Assembly: GCA_015486905.1 (NCBI GenBank)
Contig: WFQV01000409.1
Coordinates: forward strand, 1 to 13,254
Length of the DNA: 13,254 nt
Direction of reading: 5' to 3'
Source: Melioribacteraceae bacterium
GTDB taxonomy: Bacteria > Bacteroidota > Ignavibacteria > Ignavibacteriales > Melioribacteraceae
Shown: positions 1 through 6,363 of the stretch, in pieces
Position numbering within the stretch: position 1 is the stretch's first letter
Layout: each line of letters starts with the position of its first letter
The notes under the pieces: model-generated
Told to the model about the DNA's origin: nothing
The model's input: the letters and a program-made list of their open reading frames with translations, nothing else
The model's database searches: none
Program-made: the position numbers and the translations under genes

Positions 1-25
1 AAACAAAAAATAACAGAACAATCAG

Positions 26-65
26 CCATCCAACCATCCAATCATCCAGCCATCCAACCATGCAA
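26..65. repeat. 8-bp tandem repeat, about five copies
   Basis: Five consecutive 8-base units read CCATCCAA, CCATCCAA, TCATCCAG, CCATCCAA and CCATGCAA, and a more degenerate stretch follows to about 73. On the minus strand the unit is TTGGATGG. It lies downstream of the GH9 gene in sequence with no open frame I can support. The units are contiguous without spacers, so this is a simple tandem repeat and not a CRISPR array. Function unknown; it could be a polymorphic minisatellite. Confidence 0.85.
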
Positions 66-91
66 TCAATCTAATCCTCACGCATTCATCA

Positions 92-131
92 CCTGCCTAC
101 CGCCTGCCTGCCGGTAGGCAGGGCAGGCAGG
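92..131. repeat. GC-rich overlapping inverted repeats (REP-like element)
   Basis: Two perfect 10-bp inverted repeats interlock. CCTGCCTACC (92-101) pairs with GGTAGGCAGG (113-122), and CCTGCCTGCC (103-112) pairs with GGCAGGCAGG (122-131). The two hairpins share bases and cannot both form. The block is much richer in GC than its surroundings and sits about 50 bases past the GH9 stop codon. No U-run follows on either strand, so it is not a canonical intrinsic terminator. It could protect the 3' end of the operon transcript, or be a copy of a dispersed palindromic repeat. The structure is directly visible; the role is inference. Confidence 0.8.
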
Positions 132-182
132 TTCATAAATAATATCATTTACTTGGGTGTTTTAAACTTAGTCATGTCTGTT

Positions 183-461
183 TCATCTCAAATAAAGTAC
201 TTTCCTGGTATCGGAAAAATTATTTATTCTAAGAGTAATAAAATATATTCCGGAAGTCAGATTGAAATCGCTTAAGTTCAATTTAATGGTGTAATTACCG
301 GGTAAATTATTGCCTGCAACAAAATGAGTTATATTTTCTCCCAGGATATTGTAGAAATCTACATTCACATTTCCTGAAATTGACGTATGATATTCAATGT
401 TTGCCACAGAAGAGACACTCGCCACGAGAGGATTCGGATAATTTTGAAGGAGTTTTATTTT
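183..461 (-). other. T9SS type A sorting domain of the GH9 enzyme
   Basis: Residues 583-674 follow the catalytic domain after a short linker. They begin with LLQNYPNP, continue with a YNILGE strand typical of these beta-sandwich tails, then LTSGIYFITL, and end in KVLYLR. In this family the tail directs the protein through the type IX translocon and is usually removed as the protein is anchored or released. Confidence 0.9.
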
Positions 462-2207
462 GGGAGAATTCAAATTCAACGATTTTTTTTCAATATTTTG
501 TACGCTTGTTAAAACTCCCTTCCCGTTCAAATAGCCGGCTACGAAAACCAAGGGTGCGTTCCAATTAATTGCAACTTCATTGGAAGCATAGCTACTTACT
601 GAATCTATGTAACAAAGAGCCGGAGGCGTTTCGGTAGTGAACAAACTCTGTAGTGTAGGATCGTTTAAATATTGATTTGGACCCCCTGCTAACAGTCCCG
701 GCACCGGTTCGGAAACATCATCCGAAGCTGATTGTCTGTGGTGAGGATGCATTAATCTTTTCGTGCCAAAGCCCGAAACAAACGATTGATTAAGTGGATT
801 AAGACCTAAAATGTAGTTCAAAGCTTTCAGCGTGTAAGAAAAATTTTCGCTCCTTTTATTAAAATATTCATCGGCAATTAAAAGCAAAGCATTATTTAAA
901 ACCATTGAATTACTTCCCCAATAAAATTCGCCGTTTTTAATATTTATTCCGAATCCGTTGTTGTCGGTTTTGATTTTAATTTCTTCTGCAAAATTACTTA
1001 ATGACGTTTTTAACATAGTTTTTGTTAAATCTCCGTCCGGATGAGAGAGAGTAAGGTAAGTCAAGTGCGCCAAATCAGAGACGTCGCGCCAATTAAGATT
1101 TTTAAATAATCCCACTGAGTTCACATTGTGTAAATAATAATTCAAACAAGAACTATCGCCGATAGAGGCAAACATTTCAATTGCCGCCCACAATCTTTCG
1201 TCTCTGTCATTAGAATCCCCGTACTCTCCGGTAAAGGTATCGGAAGGATTTCTAAAACCCCCGGGGGGCACAATATCGGGATGATTCACTAAATATTGCC
1301 AAGCGAGAGATGCGGCTTTTTCGCATTGTGACGAAAAAGCGGAATCAAAAGGCGAAAAAATTCTTGCCGCTTTTGCCGACACGGCGCAAAAGTCCGCCGT
1401 TGCCGCAGAAGATATTTGATAAACAAATCTTTTGGAATCGTCTTGATCAGGCATCACGAAAGGTGCAAAATTTTTAGGCGTTAATTTTGTAAACACCCCG
1501 CCGGAAGTGTCCTGCATTTTCAACTCCCATTCCAATTCGTAACGGATTTCGTCCAGCAAATCGGGAACGCCGTTTCCGCTTTCCGGAATGTTCAAATCAT
1601 CTGCGGAAAAATATTCGGGGAATAATTCGTATGCCAATAAGAGCGTGCCTACAGTAACCCCTGCGTTTACAATGTACTTACCAAAATCCCCCGCGTCGTG
1701 CCAGCCGCCAACCGCGTAATGAAATCCTTTTTTGCCCGTCGTTGAATGGAAATAACCGTCCGCTTGGTGACAAGCATTTCTGAAATATTTGCCGGCGTAA
1801 TTCATAGTTAAAGCCGTCCCGCATCTTTGGAAATAATACGCTTTTTGAACTGTGCGGGCAAGGTCGTTAAAGACAGACTTTCCTATTGCAAATTCGAAAG
1901 ATTCGTTTCCGATGTTGTCTTCAATTCTAAATCTACCTTCGGTTTTAAATTCCGAGAAGTCTCCTACTTTTAAGTCCATCCCCGAAAGAGGGTCGTTTAC
2001 AAAATGTTTTGAAAAAGCTTTAGTTAGTAATCGCTTTCCTGTTTGGACATCAACAACGTAAAAAGAATCGGCGCCGGTGCTGCCAACCACAATCTTTTCG
2101 CTCTGGGGTAAATATCCAATCTGGTTAACGAACATCTTGCCTTGTGCCCGGATTTGGAAGCAAATCATTAAAAGAGGCAAAAGATATTTTAACTTACCGG
2201 ATTTCAA
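183..2207 (-). CDS. Secreted family 9 glycoside hydrolase (cellulase-like) with T9SS sorting domain
   Basis: This is a 674-residue secreted beta-1,4-glucan hydrolase, probably an endoglucanase or cellodextrin-releasing enzyme. Residues 1-22 form a signal peptide (basic start, hydrophobic core, end in RAQ). Residues 25-110 are the N-terminal Ig-like domain of CelD-type GH9 enzymes (FVNQIGYLP opening). The (alpha/alpha)6 catalytic domain covers about 115-565: GGWHDAGDFGKY holds the paired aspartates D171 and D174, HPHHR at 487-491 is the conserved histidine motif, and NEVAINWNAPL holds the general acid E544. All key residues are intact. Residues 583-674 are a T9SS type A sorting domain starting near LLQNYPNP. 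The start is TTG at 2207; this gives a complete signal peptide, whereas the internal ATG at residue 14 would remove most of it. The TTG overlaps the TGA stop of the upstream PorV-like gene (TTGA), which suggests coupled translation. The fold assignment is firm; exact substrate (cellulose, other beta-glucan) cannot be read from sequence. Confidence 0.95.
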   Translation of the reverse strand: MKSGKLKYLLPLLMICFQIRAQGKMFVNQIGYLPQSEKIVVGSTGADSFYVVDVQTGKRLLTKAFSKHFVNDPLSGMDLKVGDFSEFKTEGRFRIEDNIGNESFEFAIGKSVFNDLARTVQKAYYFQRCGTALTMNYAGKYFRNACHQADGYFHSTTGKKGFHYAVGGWHDAGDFGKYIVNAGVTVGTLLLAYELFPEYFSADDLNIPESGNGVPDLLDEIRYELEWELKMQDTSGGVFTKLTPKNFAPFVMPDQDDSKRFVYQISSAATADFCAVSAKAARIFSPFDSAFSSQCEKAASLAWQYLVNHPDIVPPGGFRNPSDTFTGEYGDSNDRDERLWAAIEMFASIGDSSCLNYYLHNVNSVGLFKNLNWRDVSDLAHLTYLTLSHPDGDLTKTMLKTSLSNFAEEIKIKTDNNGFGINIKNGEFYWGSNSMVLNNALLLIADEYFNKRSENFSYTLKALNYILGLNPLNQSFVSGFGTKRLMHPHHRQSASDDVSEPVPGLLAGGPNQYLNDPTLQSLFTTETPPALCYIDSVSSYASNEVAINWNAPLVFVAGYLNGKGVLTSVQNIEKKSLNLNSPKIKLLQNYPNPLVASVSSVANIEYHTSISGNVNVDFYNILGENITHFVAGNNLPGNYTIKLNLSDFNLTSGIYFITLRINNFSDTRKVLYLR
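2204..2207 (-). promoter_or_regulatory. TTGA stop/start overlap (translational coupling)
   Basis: On the minus strand the bases TTGA contain both the TTG start of the GH9 gene (2207-2205) and the TGA stop of the PorV-like gene (2206-2204). Only a weak GGGA-like sequence lies upstream. Terminating ribosomes could re-initiate here, tying enzyme synthesis to that of the PorV-like protein. The overlap is seen; coupling is inferred. Confidence 0.7.
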
Positions 2208-3232
2208 AAATCAATTCCCAAGCTAAATTTGTGAACATCATTCAATCTGCCGAACTTCAAGAAAGCGTAATCGACGCGAAGTGTCACATTGCCCAATATC
2301 TGCTGGTGGAACCCTGCGCCGAGTGTAAAAGATTCCTCGGCGTCCTTAAGGAACAATGATTTGTAACCCGCTCTCAGCGAAAACATTTGGCGGAAAGTAT
2401 ATTCTCCGCCTAAACTAACGCTTTCATAATTATCGCTCGGGTGATGAGCATCAACATCAATAACAAGCTTATTGTTGTAGCTTTCAAAAGCTTTGTATGA
2501 AACGCCTATAGTAAATACAAGAGGCAAAGACCAATATTCGGTGTAATATTGAGCGGGAATTCTTCCGTTATTCCCGGTTGTAGAAGGGTCGGGGTCGTAA
2601 AGGACAATTTCCGAAGTTCCGAGCAATCTCATCTTAGAGGCAAAGTTCGTAATAGACATTCCTAATGTAAAACCTTTAAAAGGAGTGTTGTAAAGAATGC
2701 CCATATCCATTCCAATTGCATACCCTGAGGTTTTCCATATGCTTTCATAAACCACTTTAGGATTAAACCCAATTGTAAAAGCATCCGTTAAGTTGTAAGC
2801 CCAAGCAAGGCTTAACGCAAAATCATTTACGGAGAATACCTCTCCCGTTCCTTCAGGTTCATCTACCGTAGTTACTTTCATTTCACCGTAATCCGAAGCT
2901 GTAAGACTCAAGCCCAAAGTCCCGTAATCCCCAAGCGAGACCGTGCCGGCTAAAAAGTTGTATTTCAAATCGGCTATCCAATCAGTGTGGTCGAAGACTA
3001 AAGAATTATGGCCAAGACGCGCAATACCGGCTACATTCCAATAAATAGATGTTGCATCGTCGGCAATGCCCACAAAGGCGCCGCCCATCGAAACGGCTCG
3101 TGCGCCTTGTCCTATTTTAAGAAATGCTGCCATTGAAGTCCCTCTTTTTGATATATTGGCAACGTACTGAGCTTTTATATTTTCTCCGCCTATTAAGCTG
3201 ATAAACAAAAGAATAGCAAAAAACTTTCTCAT
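2204..3232 (-). CDS. PorV/PorQ-family outer-membrane beta-barrel protein
   Basis: This 342-residue outer-membrane protein has a signal peptide ending at about residue 22 (NIKAQ). The hallmark of the PorV/PorQ (UPF0164) family follows: GQGARAVSMGGAFVGIADDATSIYWN at about 41-66, leading into GIARL. The remainder alternates hydrophobic and polar residues in strands separated by short turns, as in a FadL-like barrel, and ends on a strand (FSLGIDF). True PorV carries T9SS cargo from the translocon to the surface attachment complex. This family has many paralogues, and this copy is embedded next to T9SS cargo genes, so it may be a locus-specific carrier or a partner of the neighbouring receptor instead of the housekeeping PorV. 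The ATG has a good ribosome site, AGAGG, seven bases upstream, overlapping the stop of the preceding gene. Family assignment is strong; role is inferred. Confidence 0.9.
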   Translation of the reverse strand: MRKFFAILLFISLIGGENIKAQYVANISKRGTSMAAFLKIGQGARAVSMGGAFVGIADDATSIYWNVAGIARLGHNSLVFDHTDWIADLKYNFLAGTVSLGDYGTLGLSLTASDYGEMKVTTVDEPEGTGEVFSVNDFALSLAWAYNLTDAFTIGFNPKVVYESIWKTSGYAIGMDMGILYNTPFKGFTLGMSITNFASKMRLLGTSEIVLYDPDPSTTGNNGRIPAQYYTEYWSLPLVFTIGVSYKAFESYNNKLVIDVDAHHPSDNYESVSLGGEYTFRQMFSLRAGYKSLFLKDAEESFTLGAGFHQQILGNVTLRVDYAFLKFGRLNDVHKFSLGIDF

Positions 3233-3239
3233 CTTTCTT

Positions 3240-3244
3240 CCTCT
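3240..3244 (-). promoter_or_regulatory. Ribosome binding site of the PorV-like gene
   Basis: AGAGG lies seven bases before the ATG at 3232, and its first base is the last base of the upstream TAA stop. The tight arrangement (11 bases between the genes) supports a shared transcript. Confidence 0.7.
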
Positions 3245-3555
3245 TATTTAATTACCGCAAATTTTCCGATGTAATTACCGATGCCCGGCGCTTCTACTTG
3301 ATAAATGTAAAGACCCGGAGCAATGTCCATTCCGTCCTCACTTACCAAATTCCACGATAGCTGGCCTGTTGTCGCCGAGTAGTCTTTGGTAAGAGTTTTA
3401 ACCAAATCGCCGTTGACATTGTAAATTCTAATTGTGCATTGAGACGGCAAATGAATAAAATAAATTTTCCTTTCGCCTCTACCGTTCTGGTTGAGGTTTC
3501 TCCTTTCCCACTTAGCGGCAGCAATGTAGGGATTCGGAACTACGGAAATTTTCTT
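3244..3555 (-). other. T9SS-like C-terminal sorting domain of the 1030-residue protein
   Basis: Residues 928-1030 begin with KKISVVPNPY, a variant of the usual NYPNPF opening. The beta-sandwich signature IRIYNVNGDLVKTL, a WNLVSEDG turn, GLYIYQV and a lysine-containing last strand (KFAVIK) follow. A long loop (about 938-956) separates the opening from the first core strand, which is longer than in the other two tails of this locus. Confidence 0.8.
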
Positions 3556-6336
3556 CAATTCATTTTTTGCTTTCTCGGCGTCAACCGACGAAGCCTTGGT
3601 GGCAAATTCAAATTTGTCTCCGTTGTAGAAAGGCTTTTTGGTTTTAATGAAAAAGACATCGCCTCCTTTCGGTTCGAGGGGTCTCACGTTTGGTATTCCC
3701 GGTGCGTGGTAAGCAATTCTCCACGTAAGTTTAAACTGAGTCCCAACGTATTCGATAATCACAATATCGTCGCCCATTGAAAGATCGCCCGAAGCGTCGT
3801 TGTCCCAAATTTCGGCATCGACCGTATCGCCGCGAGTTTCGTTTGTAACAATGAAATTTGCTTTAATGTGAAAGTTAGGCGTTGTATAAACGTCATTATC
3901 GAAGAACCAAATTTTGTAATCGGAAGGCCAAACCTGACTAACCGCCGGAGAAGTTGAATCCGGCGTAACCGCCATCGTAAGATTACTTTCGCCAACCAGC
4001 CAACCGGTTTGGCTTTGGTCAACTGTAATTGCCGTATCGTTAATTATGGAAATAGCAAGTCCATCGAATGGGGTGGTCATTGAATTTGCACCGAATTCCG
4101 AAGCGCTAAAACCGGACAATAGAGTATCCACCGAGCCATTAAAAGAGCGCACAAGCGTTAAAGCGGTGGTTTTGTAATCCGGCATATTCCCCTCGGAGGA
4201 GAAAATAACATCATAATCAGCGCCTTCTTTAACCTCGCTTTGATTTAATATCGTGACATTAATATGTCCGGTTCCGATTCCTTCTTTGACATTATTAACA
4301 TCCCCGATAATTCCCGGCGGTTTGTAGCCGGCTGCCGGAGCGGTGGGAACAACTACGGCACAATTGTAATCGACAAATTTCAAGTTGCCCGTGAAATCTT
4401 CCGTAATTATTTTAGTACATTCGGAAGGGACAAGACCTTTGGTCCCGAAATTCGGATCCCCCATATCGTAAGAAACCAAAGCATAATAATATTTAACACC
4501 GTTTTTAACATCGGAATCTACATAGGAATGCTGCAGTCCCGTGTCGTCGCCTCGGTAAAAATGAGCACCGTTAATTCCGATAGGATCAGGACCTTTAATC
4601 CCATCTTTCAAATCGAATTGCGCAATCGGTTTCCAAAATTTCGGATTACCGTGAGAGTCCGTAATAATTTTAATATCGTTAAATTCCGGTTCCCTGCTTC
4701 TGTAAATAAGGTAACCTTCAAAATCTTTTTTATAACCTTTTGTAGGATCATTATCTTGGAAACCGAGGAAGGGGTCGCGGCTTTCCTCCGCTACTTTATC
4801 CCAATAGAGATAAACCTTATTGTTGCCCGCAACAGCTGTAAGATGCGGTTTAAGAGGCGGCTTGGAGAAATTGTAATTTGCATTGTAAATTTCTTGGACG
4901 GTTTCTTTATTAAATATCAAATCTTCCAAATCTTCTCCGAAGACTAACGCCATAGAGAATCGGTTTCTTTCATTAATTTTAAGCGGGAAAGGTCCCGAAG
5001 AGAAAACCATACTAATATTTGCTCGCTGAATGCTAGTATCGAAAGTAGCACTTGACATTTTTTGCCACATTGATTCGTCATCCTTCGGCCAGCCTCCGCC
5101 TACTCCGCCGTCGCCTAATCTGTAAATGGAAAGAGCGGTCAAACCGATTTGGTCGGATTCGTCTTTATCGGTTTTGTCGAAATCCGGTTCGCCATCCGTG
5201 GGAATCCCGTCTCCTTCACCGAGGTCGGGACCATTGTACTGCGGGTCCCAGGGTCCCACGCCGTCTTGTCCCACATCATCGTTCAACGGTTCACCCTTAT
5301 CCCATTTGCCGTTTCCATTCAAATCCGTGTAAGGCACCCAGTCGCCGTCGTTATCTATCCCGTCATCTCTGCTTTCGTCAATCATTCCATCTTCGTCGTT
5401 GTCAATTCCGTCGTGCGGATTACCCGGACTTTCAAGATAAGCATAGCCGTAATAACCTGTTTTCCAACGTCCTGGCGCACCGTAGCCATCGTTATCGTAA
5501 GCGTAGGCAATATCCAATTTTGTATCGTAAGAAGCACAGTCGTCCTGATTATCTCCCGCACCGCCAACGCCGGTATCGGTGTAAAAACCGAAAAACGTTT
5601 TATTGTAATTACTATCCGAGAGGTTCACAATATCATAATGCCAAAAAATAATATCCTCGGCAAGTACATGAGACCATTGGAAACCACGAACTTCAACTCT
5701 AATTCCCATTCCATGCCTGCTGGAATCTTCCGCTATTGGAAAATAATTGTAAGGCGGACGTGAAAACTCACCGTCCTTCGAATCGTCCATTACAAAGAAC
5801 GTTTCGAAATCAGCATTTTTAACGCCCCTGCCAAAGTAGCCGTACCAGTAACCGTCCCAGTTGGAGTTGATGTTGGGCAAAGCTCTGGGCCATTGCGCGG
5901 GCCAAGACTTAGGGTTAGTGCTTATCGCCGGAGTTTCCGAAGAAGGGTTAATATATCCTGGCACCGGCTCAAGTCCCCAAATAAGTCCCGTGACCGGATC
6001 TCGGTCCATCCATTCTCGGTAAGAAGTCTCCAGCGTGTGCACGGTTCCTCCCTGCGTGTGTAATTCCGTTGCAATTAGTACACAAACGCCGTCGAGATAA
6101 TTGTGACCGCTGCCCTTGGGCCATTCCCCGGAAGGTGAATATGGCCATTGCCCGACTTCTCCGTTGTTGTAAAATAAAGTTCTGATTTGATTGCCGTCCA
6201 TTAAGCCTTCCCGTCTGTACTGAATATCGCCCAAAGGTTCATGTCTGTATTTCTCAATTTGTTCGCTTACCTGCGCAAAAATTGAAGACGATAAAATAAT
6301 AAATGAAAACAAGACCAGATATTTTCGGAAGTTCAT
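3244..6336 (-). CDS. Large secreted protein of unknown function with Asp-rich segment and T9SS-like tail
   Basis: This 1030-residue exported protein has no function I recognise. A signal peptide covers 1-22 (ends SIFAQ). The N-terminal part (about 25-300) is rich in Trp, Tyr and Gly, with a dense aromatic patch at 143-170. Residues 308-395 are an Asp/Asn/Gly-rich run with repeated DGIDND units and DLNGNGKWDKGE, resembling thrombospondin type 3 or EF-hand-like calcium loops. About 493-640 resembles an FnIII domain (NNKVYLYWD, GYLIYRS, YYYALVSYD). Residues 928-1030 form a T9SS-type sandwich tail (VVPNPY, IRIYNVNGDLVKTL, APGLYIYQVEAPG). The start is the ATG at 6336, with GGAGG seven bases upstream; an in-frame TTG at 6354 lies before that site and would place charged and glycine residues before the signal peptide. 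The gene sits between the TonB-dependent receptor (27 bases away) and the PorV-like gene (11 bases away). It may be a surface partner of the receptor. The architecture is seen; the role is inference. Confidence 0.85.
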   Translation of the reverse strand: MNFRKYLVLFSFIILSSSIFAQVSEQIEKYRHEPLGDIQYRREGLMDGNQIRTLFYNNGEVGQWPYSPSGEWPKGSGHNYLDGVCVLIATELHTQGGTVHTLETSYREWMDRDPVTGLIWGLEPVPGYINPSSETPAISTNPKSWPAQWPRALPNINSNWDGYWYGYFGRGVKNADFETFFVMDDSKDGEFSRPPYNYFPIAEDSSRHGMGIRVEVRGFQWSHVLAEDIIFWHYDIVNLSDSNYNKTFFGFYTDTGVGGAGDNQDDCASYDTKLDIAYAYDNDGYGAPGRWKTGYYGYAYLESPGNPHDGIDNDEDGMIDESRDDGIDNDGDWVPYTDLNGNGKWDKGEPLNDDVGQDGVGPWDPQYNGPDLGEGDGIPTDGEPDFDKTDKDESDQIGLTALSIYRLGDGGVGGGWPKDDESMWQKMSSATFDTSIQRANISMVFSSGPFPLKINERNRFSMALVFGEDLEDLIFNKETVQEIYNANYNFSKPPLKPHLTAVAGNNKVYLYWDKVAEESRDPFLGFQDNDPTKGYKKDFEGYLIYRSREPEFNDIKIITDSHGNPKFWKPIAQFDLKDGIKGPDPIGINGAHFYRGDDTGLQHSYVDSDVKNGVKYYYALVSYDMGDPNFGTKGLVPSECTKIITEDFTGNLKFVDYNCAVVVPTAPAAGYKPPGIIGDVNNVKEGIGTGHINVTILNQSEVKEGADYDVIFSSEGNMPDYKTTALTLVRSFNGSVDTLLSGFSASEFGANSMTTPFDGLAISIINDTAITVDQSQTGWLVGESNLTMAVTPDSTSPAVSQVWPSDYKIWFFDNDVYTTPNFHIKANFIVTNETRGDTVDAEIWDNDASGDLSMGDDIVIIEYVGTQFKLTWRIAYHAPGIPNVRPLEPKGGDVFFIKTKKPFYNGDKFEFATKASSVDAEKAKNELKKISVVPNPYIAAAKWERRNLNQNGRGERKIYFIHLPSQCTIRIYNVNGDLVKTLTKDYSATTGQLSWNLVSEDGMDIAPGLYIYQVEAPGIGNYIGKFAVIK
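5152..5415 (-). other. Asp-rich, probable calcium-binding repeat region
   Basis: Residues 308-395 of the 1030-residue protein contain DGIDNDEDGMIDE, DDGIDNDGDW, DLNGNGKWDKGEP and further Asp/Gly-rich stretches (GEGDGIPTDGEPDFD). The regular spacing of Asp and Asn resembles thrombospondin type 3 and dockerin-like calcium loops. Calcium binding is inferred from this pattern. Confidence 0.7.
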
Positions 6337-6343
6337 TCCTTTT

Positions 6344-6348
6344 CCTCC
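6344..6348 (-). promoter_or_regulatory. Ribosome binding site that fixes the start at 6336
   Basis: GGAGG lies seven bases before the ATG at 6336. A longer in-frame frame opens with TTG at 6354, but that codon is upstream of this site and has no ribosome site of its own. The signal peptide also begins naturally at the ATG (MNFRKYLVLF). Confidence 0.8.
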
Positions 6349-6363
6349 AATCAAAGAATACTT

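Noticed and set aside
26..65. CRISPR array
   Set aside because: The units are 8 bases long and directly contiguous, with no spacers and no cas genes in the window.
92..131. The GC-rich palindrome as an intrinsic terminator of the GH9 operon
   Set aside because: There is no run of T after the stem on the minus strand. It may still affect the transcript end, but it does not meet the usual form.
4264..5763. Long plus-strand open frames (4264-4947, 5052-5651, 5149-5763) opposite the 1030-residue gene
   Set aside because: They mirror the coding strand of a clear secreted protein, have odd compositions (runs of Arg/His or Ile/Val), no ribosome sites and no recognisable domain. The Asp-rich segment explains their length.
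6337..6354. Longer N terminus of the 1030-residue protein from TTG at 6354
   Set aside because: The GGAGG ribosome site lies within this stretch and points to the ATG at 6336, where a proper signal peptide begins.
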